Program-made: the position numbers and the translations under genes | The notes under the pieces: generated by a model | The model's database searches: none | Seen by the model: the letters and a program-made list of their open reading frames with translations, nothing else | What the model was told of the DNA's origin: nothing | In this document: positions 13,936 through 21,750 of the stretch, in pieces | Layout of the letters: every line of letters starts with the position of its first letter | Position numbering within the stretch: position 1 is the stretch's first letter | Source of the DNA: Bacteroidota bacterium | GTDB lineage: Bacteria; Bacteroidota; Bacteroidia; Cytophagales; Cyclobacteriaceae | DNA: 21,750 nt | NCBI GenBank assembly: GCA_023412765.1 | Contig: JAEZBX010000323.1 | Location: 1 to 21,750 of the forward strand | Direction of reading: 5' to 3'

Positions 13936-14712
13936 TTACTTATTAACGATCAATAACAGATCGAGGGCATTGGACGGGTCTTCCACAACGAGGTAATCAT
14001 CATGGTGAATGTTTGTAACCAGGCGGTTATCATTCGTTTGAAGTTTATTTCTGTTCCATCGATTCAAAATTTCGTACGGAATCCTCAAGACAGAAGCCGG
14101 CAGCCTATACTGTAAATTGAAGATATCGAATCGAGTTATTCGATTTACAGATCGCTTATTTTGTTCATAGTAATCCATGACTTTTTCGTTGCCGGTGATA
14201 CCTTTTAATTCGACCTTGCGAAAAATTGTGGCTGCTAACGACTTCAACTGGTCTGGCAAATATTCGCGTATATGCCAGGGGTTCCTCGATAATGACATTC
14301 TCCGGTTTGGCGTAGTGATCAATGCAACTCCACCCGGCCTGAGCACCCTATGAATTTCTTTCAGGAATAATACATCATCTTCAATGTGCTCAATAACCTG
14401 GAAGCTCACAATAGTATCGTATGAATTGTCACGCAGTTCCTTAAACGGCGGAATATTCATACTTATGAATTTGGCTGAGGGAAATTTCATTTGTAGATCC
14501 TTCATCACATCCCCCAATTTATCCACGGCTGTGAATGTCCCGGCTTGCTCTAACAATACCGAAACACCTCTTCCTTCGCCGCAGCCGACTTCCAAAACAT
14601 CGCCGTGAACATAATCACGCGCAATAATATAAGCTTTGAACAACCTTTGATGAATGGGGTTATCAGAACTAATTTGTTCACTCGTTATTTCGGTAGTGAA
14701 AACTTTGGCCAT
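13936..14712 (-). CDS. Class I SAM-dependent methyltransferase
   Basis: Transfers a methyl group from S-adenosylmethionine to an unknown acceptor. The 258-residue protein has the Methyltransf_11-type fold: motif I VLEVGCGEGRG at 39-49, the acidic residue after strand 2 at Asp64 (AVDK), motif post-II SYDTIVSFQVIEHIEDD at 97-113, and LRPGGVALITTPN at 124-136. The C-terminal 110 residues (NPWHIREYLPDQL and beyond) form a variable cap seen in enzymes acting on sugars, lipids or quinones; the acceptor cannot be told from this. It has no signal peptide, so it is cytoplasmic. It is a single gene, divergent from the GWxTD gene across a 232-base gap (14713-14944) in which I found no convincing promoter box. 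Confidence 0.88.
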   Translation of the reverse strand: MAKVFTTEITSEQISSDNPIHQRLFKAYIIARDYVHGDVLEVGCGEGRGVSVLLEQAGTFTAVDKLGDVMKDLQMKFPSAKFISMNIPPFKELRDNSYDTIVSFQVIEHIEDDVLFLKEIHRVLRPGGVALITTPNRRMSLSRNPWHIREYLPDQLKSLAATIFRKVELKGITGNEKVMDYYEQNKRSVNRITRFDIFNLQYRLPASVLRIPYEILNRWNRNKLQTNDNRLVTNIHHDDYLVVEDPSNALDLLLIVNK

Positions 14713-14944
14713 ATGGACAGCAAATTAATAATTTGAAGTAAACAAATACGAGGGTAGTCAGGTGGGCCAATAAACATCCGTTTCCGGATAATGTTTGCCA
14801 ATTATCCTAAAAACTAAAGAAACCTTCTATTAAGCATATCCTGCGCAATGATCAGGCGTTATGAAGAGAAAACACTTACAACCACCAAAGCCCATTGAAA
14901 GCATTGCTGGTAGTTTTAAAAAACCTTACTATTTTCACACACAC

Positions 14945-16105
14945 ATGAAGTACCTCTCTATCCTTTTACTGCTATCAATAAATGCCTACGCTCAGCCGTT
15001 AAGGGATATCAACTACAATTATCTCTACAATCCCATCGAGTCTTTTCAGTTTTCACTTGAAGCCATTAGAACAGCCGATGGTTGGACTGCATTCTACCAC
15101 CTGGAGCTGCGCGACACAACGCACGACATCAATCAGTTCACGATCAATTGGGAACTAAGGAACGACCTCAGCGACCAAACTGGTAATGCCGTTAATGAAG
15201 GCAACGTGACCGTCAATACCATAGTTGATGCCATGCAGGGAAGCGTACACATCGATGTTGCAACGGAGCCCCGATACCTCACCGCCAAAGTAGTTAACCA
15301 GGCAGTAAAGAGAGCCTGGATTTTCAGCAAAATTCTTCACCCTAATTATCCTGCAAACGGGTATGTAATGTCCGGTAACACACCTATTCTCCACCCTTAT
15401 GTGGCATTGGATGAACAAGTAACATTGATGGGTGAGGGAGACCAAAAAGTGATTTCATATTATAGCGATAATTTCCCAGCGGCTATTCCTGGATTTTCGA
15501 CGGGCGCCGGGCGGGTTTCAAAAGCGATGTTGGTAGACTCAACCTTCAGACACAACCTTTCAAATCCTATCACTTTTACTAAGACCGGACTTTATCTCGT
15601 TCAGAGCGATACAAATTCTACTGAAGGATTTGCCTTTCGGGTTGAAGATGATTATCCGCGGCTGGCGAAAATTGAGAGCCTGGCCGATCCCCTGATTTAT
15701 GTTTGCACCAAGCAGGAATTTGAACGCATTAAGGAAGCAAAGGGAGATAAACGTGCTTTCGACCGCGTGATACTTTCCATTACACAAAATCAGGAGCGGG
15801 CGCGGAATTTTATGCGAAGTTATTTTAGGCGTGTAGAGCTGGCCAATCATTACTTCACTTCTTACAAAGAAGGATGGAAAACAGATCGCGGCATGATCTA
15901 TATTATTTTTGGTTTGCCCGATCAGGTATACAAATTTACTGATAGGGAAGTGTGGAGTTACAAGAACACCATGTACAAAATAACTTTTGAGTTTGTCAGA
16001 TCGAGCACTTTGTTCGATCCCGAAAACTTTGTTCTTGTCCGTGAAAAGAAGTTTCAGGAAACGTGGTATGAAGTTATAGATCTTTGGAGAAACGCCCGGT
16101 TCTGA
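14945..16105 (+). CDS. Exported GWxTD-domain protein
   Basis: GWxTD domains are found in exported proteins of Bacteroidota and related phyla; no biochemical role is established that I know of. The frame is open to an ATG at 14861, but the ATG at 14945 gives a signal peptide (MKYLSILLLLSINAYAQ) and is preferred, yielding 386 residues. The region to about residue 230 is predicted beta-rich (alternating strands such as AFYHLELRD and FTINWELRN), and the C-terminal part contains the hallmark EGWKTDRGMIYIIFGLPDQV with GWKTD at 310-314. The following EVWSYKNTMYKITFEF matches the usual W-x-Y end of the domain. rsmI follows after 12 bases, so they are probably co-transcribed, although no functional link is obvious. 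Confidence 0.88.
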   Translation: MKYLSILLLLSINAYAQPLRDINYNYLYNPIESFQFSLEAIRTADGWTAFYHLELRDTTHDINQFTINWELRNDLSDQTGNAVNEGNVTVNTIVDAMQGSVHIDVATEPRYLTAKVVNQAVKRAWIFSKILHPNYPANGYVMSGNTPILHPYVALDEQVTLMGEGDQKVISYYSDNFPAAIPGFSTGAGRVSKAMLVDSTFRHNLSNPITFTKTGLYLVQSDTNSTEGFAFRVEDDYPRLAKIESLADPLIYVCTKQEFERIKEAKGDKRAFDRVILSITQNQERARNFMRSYFRRVELANHYFTSYKEGWKTDRGMIYIIFGLPDQVYKFTDREVWSYKNTMYKITFEFVRSSTLFDPENFVLVREKKFQETWYEVIDLWRNARF

Positions 16106-16117
16106 TAAACCGACAGG

Positions 16118-16810
16118 ATGGCAATCCCTACCCCGACCACTACTGCATTATATGTTATCGCTACCCCTATCGGAAATCTGGGTGATATAACTTTCCGCGC
16201 AGTAGAAATATTAAAATCAGTGGATCTGGTGCTTGCGGAAGATACGCGTACGTCTGGTATTCTATTGAAGCACTATGGTATCTCCCGGCCATTGCAAAGC
16301 TTTCATAATTTTAATGAGCATAAGATTGTTGGAAATCTTGTAGAACGTTTGAAGAAAGGCGAACGGATGGCATTAATTTCAGATGCTGGTACGCCAGGCA
16401 TCTCCGACCCGGGTTTTTTAATTGTAAGAGCCTGCGTACAGGCGGGCCTGAAGGTTGAATGTCCTCCCGGCGCAACGGCATTAATACCTGCACTGGTGAA
16501 ATCCGGGCTGCCATCTGACAGATTTGTGTTCGAAGGATTTCTTCCACTGAAAAAGGGTAGACAAAGTCTTTTGAAGCAACTTGCCGAAGAGGAACGAACT
16601 ATGATATTTTATGAATCACCTTACCGGTTAGCTAAAACTCTCCAACAATTTGTTGAGTATTTTGGGAGCGATCGTCAGGCATCCGTTTCACGGGAACTAA
16701 CAAAGATATTTGAAGAAACTCGCAACGGTACGCTTGAAGAACTTGCAGCACATTTTAAAAATGAAGTTAAGGGCGAAATAGTAATTGTCGTGGGCGGAAA
16801 ACCTAAATGA
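16118..16810 (+). CDS. rsmI: 16S rRNA (cytidine(1402)-2'-O)-methyltransferase RsmI
   Basis: Methylates the 2'-hydroxyl of cytidine 1402 in the decoding centre of 16S rRNA, using S-adenosylmethionine; it supports accurate start-codon choice. The 230 residues belong to the tetrapyrrole-methylase fold. Motifs: LYVIATPIGNLGDITFRA at 11-28, AEDTRTSGILL at 40-50, ALISDAGTPGISDPG at about 84-98, PPGATALIPALVKSGL (about 115-130), EGFLP, and FYESPYRL, with VSRELTKIFEE near 190. It is slightly shorter than E. coli RsmI (286), which has a C-terminal extension missing here; this short form is common in Bacteroidota. The gene is flanked by the GWxTD gene (12-base gap) and the membrane protein gene (1-base gap). 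Confidence 0.96.
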   Translation: MAIPTPTTTALYVIATPIGNLGDITFRAVEILKSVDLVLAEDTRTSGILLKHYGISRPLQSFHNFNEHKIVGNLVERLKKGERMALISDAGTPGISDPGFLIVRACVQAGLKVECPPGATALIPALVKSGLPSDRFVFEGFLPLKKGRQSLLKQLAEEERTMIFYESPYRLAKTLQQFVEYFGSDRQASVSRELTKIFEETRNGTLEELAAHFKNEVKGEIVIVVGGKPK

Positions 16811-16811
16811 T

Positions 16812-17594
16812 ATGAATTTCTTTTTTCAACTGGGAAAAAATTCGGTGAGGCTTTTTATTCTAGCCCAGTTGCTTCTTTTGCTGGCGTTTGCATTTCGCGA
16901 TTTCCCAATATTTATTTTTTTTGCAATAGCCCCGCTGTTTGCCTTGATTGATAATCCCACTGGTCTTAAAGATTTCTATTTGCCCTTTATAGTTGCCATC
17001 GGCACGGCACTGGTATTTTATTTTACGATGCAGGAAAGTATGCAACCCAGCAGCGTGCTGTCATGGGGCGTTTACTTTTGTTTGCTTGCGGCCGTGTTTG
17101 CTATCTATGTTCTTCTAAAAAGGTGGCGGCCACTCACCATAAATAAGTTCGCATTGATCACATTTATTTTAGCCATGGAATACATTTTCCTGAAATTGTC
17201 TGGCGACCTTAACCCCGTTTTTTTAGCTGACCTATTACAGAACAAAACTAGTTGGACGAGGTGGAATGTCCACACAGGTTATACGGGTGCAACGCTTTGG
17301 ATCCTGGTTGTAAATCTGGTGGTTTATCAAGCGCTGTTCATACCGAAAAAAATCAACTGGATTCTTTGTGCTTTCGCATTGTTACTTATCATACTGCCCA
17401 TATTGTACTCATACAACATCAGCGGGATTCCCATCACAAAACTGGACGTTACCGGCCTTTACAACCATGACGTTACCGGCAATTCCGTATATTCTCAGCG
17501 CGGCGAATTAATATCGCGAACCGGTGCATGGGTTTCAGCGTTGATCATTATCTTCACCCTTGTAAAGGGACTGACTAAAAAAGTATCAAGATGA
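16812..17594 (+). CDS. Polytopic membrane protein resembling the membrane part of apolipoprotein N-acyltransferase
   Basis: A 260-residue integral membrane protein with about seven to eight hydrophobic helices, e.g. LFILAQLLLLLAFAF, FPIFIFFAIAPLFALI, YLPFIVAIGTALVFYF, WGVYFCLLAAVFAIYVLL, ALITFILAMEYIFLKL, LWILVVNLVVYQAL, ILCAFALLLIILPILYSY and WVSALIIIFTLV. The segment TRWNVHTGYTGATLWILVVN resembles the part of Lnt enzymes that reads W-x3-TG-x2-G-x2-LWIL-x2-N, just before their nitrilase domain. The nitrilase domain itself is absent, so it cannot perform N-acylation; the relation is my inference and function is unknown. The start ATG at 16812 begins 1 base after the rsmI stop; the stop overlaps the next ATG in ATGA, showing tight translational coupling. 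Confidence 0.7.
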   Translation: MNFFFQLGKNSVRLFILAQLLLLLAFAFRDFPIFIFFAIAPLFALIDNPTGLKDFYLPFIVAIGTALVFYFTMQESMQPSSVLSWGVYFCLLAAVFAIYVLLKRWRPLTINKFALITFILAMEYIFLKLSGDLNPVFLADLLQNKTSWTRWNVHTGYTGATLWILVVNLVVYQALFIPKKINWILCAFALLLIILPILYSYNISGIPITKLDVTGLYNHDVTGNSVYSQRGELISRTGAWVSALIIIFTLVKGLTKKVSR

Positions 17595-18400
17595 ATCTAA
17601 AGGAAATTGAAAAAAGTGTGATCGATGTTTGTCTTGAGGTTGGTCAATTTATACGACACGAAGGAGCGAATTTCGACCATGCACGCGTTGAACAAAAAGA
17701 TGGTTTCAATAACCTTGTTTCGTATGTCGATAAGGAAGCGGAAAGAAGATTGGTAACTGTTTTCAAAAAACTTATACCGGAAGCAGGATTTATCACTGAA
17801 GAAGGAACTGTTACGCAATCACAGCATAATGATTACAATTGGATAATTGATCCACTGGATGGAACTACTAACTTTTTGCACGGTCTTCCCATTTACGCGA
17901 TCAGTGTTGGATTGACATACAAGCACCAGGTAATACTCGGTGTTATCTACCACATTGTACGGCAGGAATGTTTCCATGCCATTGAAGGTGGACATGCTTA
18001 TTGCAACAATCAAATCATAACCGTATCAAAGGTACCTACATTACAAAAGAGCTTATTGGCTACGGGCTTCCCTTACTATCACTCAAAGAAAAAAGAAGTA
18101 TACCTGGAAATCATAAAAGAATTCCTGGAGAAGACGCACGGTATTCGCAGGCTTGGTAGTGCAGCGATCGATCTTGCTTATGTTGCCTGTGGGCGACTTG
18201 AAGGATTTTTTGAATATAACCTAAATCCCTGGGATGTGGCCGCAGGGATCTTCCTGGTGCAGCAGGCTGGCGGAAAGGTAAGTGATTTTAAAGGCGGCAA
18301 TAATGTTCTGTTTGGCCGGGAACTTTGCTCAGCCAATAGTGACATACATGCTGAAATGTTGGAAGTAATTAATTCGCGGTGGTACAGTAGCGAAGAGTAG
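17591..18400 (+). CDS. Inositol monophosphatase family protein
   Basis: Mg2+-dependent phosphatase of the IMPase/SuhB superfamily, probably acting on a sugar or inositol phosphate in the cytoplasm. All metal-site motifs are present in the 269 residues: Asp47 in SYVDKEAE, FITEEG with Glu70, WIIDPLDGTTNF with Asp87 and Asp90 (84-95), and NPWDVAAG with Asp215 (212-219). The signature after the third strand usually reads YxPxxxE; here it is YHIVRQE (120-126), so the Pro is replaced, outside the metal site. Length is normal for the family. Exact substrate cannot be assigned. The gene overlaps the upstream membrane-protein gene by 4 bases (ATGA), and is followed by a separate promoter for the M16 peptidase gene. 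Confidence 0.92.
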   Translation: MNLKEIEKSVIDVCLEVGQFIRHEGANFDHARVEQKDGFNNLVSYVDKEAERRLVTVFKKLIPEAGFITEEGTVTQSQHNDYNWIIDPLDGTTNFLHGLPIYAISVGLTYKHQVILGVIYHIVRQECFHAIEGGHAYCNNQIITVSKVPTLQKSLLATGFPYYHSKKKEVYLEIIKEFLEKTHGIRRLGSAAIDLAYVACGRLEGFFEYNLNPWDVAAGIFLVQQAGGKVSDFKGGNNVLFGRELCSANSDIHAEMLEVINSRWYSSEE

Positions 18401-18417
18401 AATCGTTTGCGCGAAAA

Positions 18418-18425
18418 TATCTTTG
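18418..18425 (+). promoter_or_regulatory. Probable -7 promoter box of the M16 peptidase gene
   Basis: TATCTTTG matches TAnnTTTG exactly and lies 37 bases before the ATG at 18463, giving an mRNA leader of about 30 bases. The only nearby TTTG (18406-18409) is too close to serve as a -33 box, so the upstream element is weak or absent. Confidence 0.45.
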
Positions 18426-18462
18426 TAACTTAGATCTCGTTCTAATTCTTGAAGTCAATATT

Positions 18463-21267
18463 ATGCGAAATTTCATTTTACCATTGCTGTTGTTGTTATC
18501 GGTAAATTTTTCACTCTTTTCTCAGATCAAACTTACCGATCCACTGCCCACTGATCCCCGGGTAAAAAAGGGAAAGCTGTCGAATGGCCTTACATACTAC
18601 ATTCAGAAAAATACCCGCCCCGAAAAAAAGGTGGAATTGCGTCTCGCTGTTAATACGGGTTCAATAATGGAGAATGATGACCAAAGGGGTTTGGCTCACT
18701 TTACCGAGCACATGGCTTTTAATGGTTCGAAGAATTTTCAGAAGAATGACCTGGTGTCTTTTTTACAATCTATTGGGGTAAAGTTCGGAGCGGACCTTAA
18801 TGCCTATACAAGTTTCGACGAGACGGTTTATATCCTTCCCATTCCAACAGAAAAAAAAGAAAATGTAGAAAAGGGTTTTCAAATACTTGAGGATTGGGCG
18901 AGCGCCGTCACATTTGACGATGCTGAAATTGACAAAGAGCGCGGCGTTGTGCTCGAAGAGCTTCGATTGGGAAAAGGTGCTGACGACCGGATGAGCAAGA
19001 TTTATTTTCCAAAATTGTTTGAAGGATCGAAATATGGCGACCGCTTGCCGATCGGCACGGAGGACGTTTTGAAGAATTTCAAATATGAAACAATTAAAAA
19101 CTTCTATCGCGACTGGTACCGGCCTGACCTGATGGCTGTGATAGTTGTGGGTGATATTGAAGTCGCCGAGGCAGAGCAGCTTGTAAAAAAGCATTTTGCA
19201 CATCTGAAAAATCCCGCTAATCCCCGACCTCGAACAGCGAGCGAGGTTCCACCCAGGAAGAAGTCAGAAGGTGTTGTAGCGACGGATAAGGAAGCAACCA
19301 ACCATTTCATCCAGATTTACTACTCCACAAAGAAATCCACTCCTGAAACGACCGTAGGTAACTACAGGCATTATATCGTCGAACGCTTGTTTACAACGAT
19401 GCTAAATCAAAGGCTTCAGGAGCTCACGCAAAAATCTGATCCTCCATTTCTGTATGGTGCCAGCAACCTCGGTGATTTCGTTCGTGGATATGAAGCCTAT
19501 AGTTCATTTGCAGTCCTGGGGAAAGGTGGCGTGGAGCCAGCAATCAACGCAGTGATCCAGGAAAATGAGCGGGCGAGGAAATTTGGTTTTACCGCTTCAG
19601 AACTCGATCGCATCAAAAAGGTTTTGATGAAAAATATAGAGAGGGCTTACAATGAACGCGACAAAACTGAATCTGCAAATATTGTCCAGGAGTATGTCCG
19701 CAATTTTTTGGAAGCGGAACCTATACCCGGCATAGAAAACGAATACAAGTATCACAAGGAATTTCTGGACGGTATTGCATTGAACGAGGTAAATGATTTT
19801 GCTGCCAAAACTATTCCACCGGTGTCAGAAAATAAACTCGTTATCCTGACAGGTCCCGATAAAGCTGAATTCAAGATACCTTCAAATGAACAATTGCTCG
19901 CCATCGCCGATAATGCGGCCAGTGGAGAGATATCTGCATACGAAGAATCTGCAGTAGCCACTGCGTTAATGGAAAAAGCTCCTGCGCCCGGAAAGATCAG
20001 CGCTGAAAAGCGCTATCCAGACATTGGCGTTACTGAGGTCACTTTGAGCAATGGAATAAAGGTTCTTCTTAAACCGACAGATTTCAAGAACGACCAGGTG
20101 GTAATGAACGCCTCGCGATTTGGCGGGCAATACCTCTATAATCCAAACGACCGGTATAATGCTGAATACGCGTCGGCAATCGTAACTCAAATGGGTGTTT
20201 CAGAATTCAGTCCAGTAGATCTCCGTAAGGTACTGGCCGGAAAAAGCGCAAGTGTAACGCCACGGCTAGGCACAATTTCAGAATCGCTTACAGGGCAATG
20301 TTCTGCTGCGGACCTGGAGACAATGCTCCAACTGACATACTTGTATTTCACGCAGCCAAGACATGATCCAGAACTGTTTCAATCGTTCGTGACAAAACAA
20401 CAAGCGATGTATCAGAATATGAGTTCTGATCCACAGTACACTTTCCAGGATTCGGTAATGCAAATATTATATCGAAATCACCCCTGGGCTCCACGCGTTC
20501 CCAAACCTGAAGTTTTTGGAAAGATTGATGACAAGCGGGCACTGGCAATGTACAAAGAGCGGTTCGGCGACGCGACTGGCTTTACGTTTGTGATGGTGGG
20601 CAAATTTGACATGGAGGCGATGAAGCCGTTGGTGGCCACATACCTGGGGAGTTTGAAAGCCTCTGGCAAACCCTCTACGTTCAAGGACGTTGGATTGAGG
20701 CCAGCAAAGAATGTGAAGAAGGAGGTTTTCAAGGGCACTGAGCCAAAAAGTTTTATCAGGATGTTCTGGACAGGCGAAGCACCGTATAGTACGGAGGAGC
20801 AGCTTAAAGTTCAGGCGCTGACAGAAGTATTAAATATTAAACTCATTGAGAAATTACGCGAAGACCTCGCTGGAATTTACGGAGGAGGGATGTACGGCGC
20901 GTTGAACAAATATCCTTATGGTAATTTCTCGATGGGCGCAGCATTGCCTTGCGGCCCGGAGAACGTTGAAAAGCTGATTGCAGCAACACATGAGGAAATC
21001 GAAAAAATGAAAACGAGTGGTCCGGCCGTTGAAGATCTCAACAAGGTAAAAGAAACCTGGAGACAGCAACATGAAGTAAACCTGAAAGAAAACAATTTCT
21101 GGGCGCGGCAACTATTGCAGAGCGTTGAATTAGGGATCGATCTGCAAAATGTTCTTAGCTATGAGAAACAGATCGCGCTGCTAACCCCTGCTGACGTAAA
21201 AGCTGCGGCTAACAAATATCTCGACATGAAGAACTATGTGCAGGTTGTGCTGAATCCTGAGAAGTAG
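18463..21267 (+). CDS. Exported M16-family zinc metallopeptidase (pitrilysin-like)
   Basis: A 934-residue zinc peptidase with a signal peptide (MRNFILPLLLLLSVNFSLFS), so it works in the periplasm. The inverted zinc motif HxxEH is intact as HFTEH (79-83), in RGLAHFTEHMAFNGSKNF; the third zinc ligand is a Glu in KERGVVLEE (158-166), probably Glu166. A second, non-catalytic M16 half starts near residue 520 (VTLSNGIKVLLKPT) and lacks HxxEH, as in other clam-shaped M16 enzymes; the substrate-binding Arg/Tyr region is visible in LREDLAGIYGG. Such enzymes degrade peptides small enough to enter a closed chamber. Length is typical of Bacteroidota two-half fused forms. It seems to be transcribed on its own, and faces glmS convergently. 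Confidence 0.96.
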   Translation: MRNFILPLLLLLSVNFSLFSQIKLTDPLPTDPRVKKGKLSNGLTYYIQKNTRPEKKVELRLAVNTGSIMENDDQRGLAHFTEHMAFNGSKNFQKNDLVSFLQSIGVKFGADLNAYTSFDETVYILPIPTEKKENVEKGFQILEDWASAVTFDDAEIDKERGVVLEELRLGKGADDRMSKIYFPKLFEGSKYGDRLPIGTEDVLKNFKYETIKNFYRDWYRPDLMAVIVVGDIEVAEAEQLVKKHFAHLKNPANPRPRTASEVPPRKKSEGVVATDKEATNHFIQIYYSTKKSTPETTVGNYRHYIVERLFTTMLNQRLQELTQKSDPPFLYGASNLGDFVRGYEAYSSFAVLGKGGVEPAINAVIQENERARKFGFTASELDRIKKVLMKNIERAYNERDKTESANIVQEYVRNFLEAEPIPGIENEYKYHKEFLDGIALNEVNDFAAKTIPPVSENKLVILTGPDKAEFKIPSNEQLLAIADNAASGEISAYEESAVATALMEKAPAPGKISAEKRYPDIGVTEVTLSNGIKVLLKPTDFKNDQVVMNASRFGGQYLYNPNDRYNAEYASAIVTQMGVSEFSPVDLRKVLAGKSASVTPRLGTISESLTGQCSAADLETMLQLTYLYFTQPRHDPELFQSFVTKQQAMYQNMSSDPQYTFQDSVMQILYRNHPWAPRVPKPEVFGKIDDKRALAMYKERFGDATGFTFVMVGKFDMEAMKPLVATYLGSLKASGKPSTFKDVGLRPAKNVKKEVFKGTEPKSFIRMFWTGEAPYSTEEQLKVQALTEVLNIKLIEKLREDLAGIYGGGMYGALNKYPYGNFSMGAALPCGPENVEKLIAATHEEIEKMKTSGPAVEDLNKVKETWRQQHEVNLKENNFWARQLLQSVELGIDLQNVLSYEKQIALLTPADVKAAANKYLDMKNYVQVVLNPEK

Positions 21268-21272
21268 GTTCC

Positions 21273-21312
21273 GGGGTATAAGGTATAAAGAATAAGCTAT
21301 AGGGTATAGGGA
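21273..21312. repeat. Composite intergenic repeat copy 4 (TATAAGG-type tract)
   Basis: GGGGTATAAGGTATAAAG (from 21273) and CTATAGGGTATAGGGAAT resemble the tracts near 3225-3334 and 13431-13492. It starts 6 bases after the M16 stop codon. The gap 21268-21631 also contains the palindrome at 21393-21483; the rest shows only a weak TTCATT/AATGAA hairpin (21533-21550). Confidence 0.6.
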
Positions 21313-21392
21313 ATCTCTTCGTGCTCCTCGGTATTCACTACTATATAACTCCCTGCATTGCTCTTAGATATAGAGACTTAAAATACGGATGG

Positions 21393-21483
21393 TTCACGCA
21401 AAGACCGCAAAGAAAATAGCGCAAAGACTGCAAAGAAAGTTCTTTGCGCACTTTGCGGATTCTCTTCGCGCACTTTGCGTGAA
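21393..21483. repeat. 91-base CGCAAAG-rich imperfect palindrome
   Basis: TTCACGCAAAG (21393-21403) and CTTTGCGTGAA (21473-21483) pair perfectly, and the arms continue with further imperfectly paired GCAAAG / CTTTGC units (left: CGCAAAGACC, CGCAAAGA, GCGCAAAGACTGCAAAGA; right: TCTTTGCGCACTTTGCGG, CGCGCACTTTGCG). It sits between the convergent M16 and glmS genes, so it may act as a two-way terminator-like hairpin, or be a dispersed palindromic element. Confidence 0.7.
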
Positions 21484-21631
21484 ATATTTTTTAACAAACA
21501 CTTTGCAGACAGACTCTAATAATTTAATCCTATTCATTTAAAGGAATGAACTTTAGGCATAGGCCTTGGCGAAGTTATTATTGTCAAAGCCCTTATTCGG
21601 ATACTTTGTGGTAAAATGAATTAAATATTGC

Positions 21632-21750
21632 CTACTCGACCGTTACAGACTTCGCAAGGTTTCTTGGCTGATCAACGTTGCAGCCCCGAAGTACGGCAAT
21701 GTGATATGATAACAATTGCAAGGGTATCACGGATACCAGTGGCATGAGGG
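21632..21750 (-). CDS. glmS: Glutamine-fructose-6-phosphate aminotransferase GlmS, C-terminal end only
   Basis: Makes glucosamine 6-phosphate from fructose 6-phosphate and glutamine, the first step of UDP-GlcNAc and hence peptidoglycan and LPS synthesis. Only the last 38 codons are in the window. They read PLVSVIPLQLLSYHIAVLRG, CNVDQPRNLAKSVTVE and stop, which is the highly conserved GlmS C-terminal tail that closes the isomerase active site. Start and the glutaminase domain lie beyond base 21750. It is convergent with the M16 gene. Confidence 0.93.
   Translation of the reverse strand, partial: LMPLVSVIPLQLLSYHIAVLRGCNVDQPRNLAKSVTVE

Noticed and set aside
14861..14944. Upstream ATG for the GWxTD protein
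   Set aside because: It would place 28 polar residues ahead of a normal signal peptide; the inner ATG at 14945 fits an exported protein better.

Overview
The window comes from a Bacteroidota chromosome, most likely a member of Cytophagales. The evidence is the gene content and the signals around it: an ECF sigma factor paired with an RskA-type anti-sigma factor, a GWxTD-domain protein, a TonB-dependent receptor with an N-terminal carboxypeptidase-regulatory-like domain, an Asp-rich lipoprotein after its lipobox Cys, almost no Shine-Dalgarno sequences, and promoter -7 boxes of the form TAnnTTTG. I see no phage, IS element, CRISPR array, tRNA or rRNA.

Layout. 1-1819 (+): the 3' part of a non-phosphorylating GAPDH-like aldehyde dehydrogenase and an acylphosphatase. 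1820-3369: a small secreted basic protein and a secreted staphylococcal-nuclease-like protein that seems to have lost key catalytic residues (both -), embedded in intergenic repeats. 3370-6849 (-): a 1159-residue exported TPR solenoid built from about 33 TPRs, with a clear higher-order repeat of 7 TPRs. 6977-8331 (-): an anti-sigma/ECF sigma pair; the sigma gene has no ATG, GTG or TTG start compatible with its conserved N-terminus. Divergent from it, 8456-13389 (+): an exported protein matching the N-terminal half of DUF4331, a lipoprotein matching its C-terminal half, a TPR lipoprotein, and a TonB-dependent receptor. 13390-13935: a gene-free stretch packed with repeats. 13936-14712 (-): a SAM methyltransferase. 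14945-18400 (+): a tight run of GWxTD protein, rsmI, a membrane protein resembling the membrane part of apolipoprotein N-acyltransferase, and an inositol monophosphatase-family enzyme. 18463-21267 (+): an exported M16 metallopeptidase with its own promoter. 21632-21750 (-): the C-terminal end of glmS.

How the parts work together. The most coherent unit is 6977-13389. The membrane anti-sigma factor probably holds the ECF sigma factor until an envelope signal arrives. The divergent genes encode two exported halves of a DUF4331 domain (one a probable surface lipoprotein), a TPR lipoprotein and an outer-membrane receptor. The substrate is unknown. It looks like an uncharacterised cell-envelope module, possibly for uptake or sensing. 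The rest is housekeeping (rsmI, glmS, acylphosphatase, IMPase, M16) and generic envelope proteins.

The intergenic regions share a family of composite repeats (modules found near 1830-2004, 3184-3336, 13431-13573 and 21273-21312), plus GGCTCC...GGAGCC hairpins and a CGCAAAG-rich palindrome. These repeats are the main non-coding structure here.
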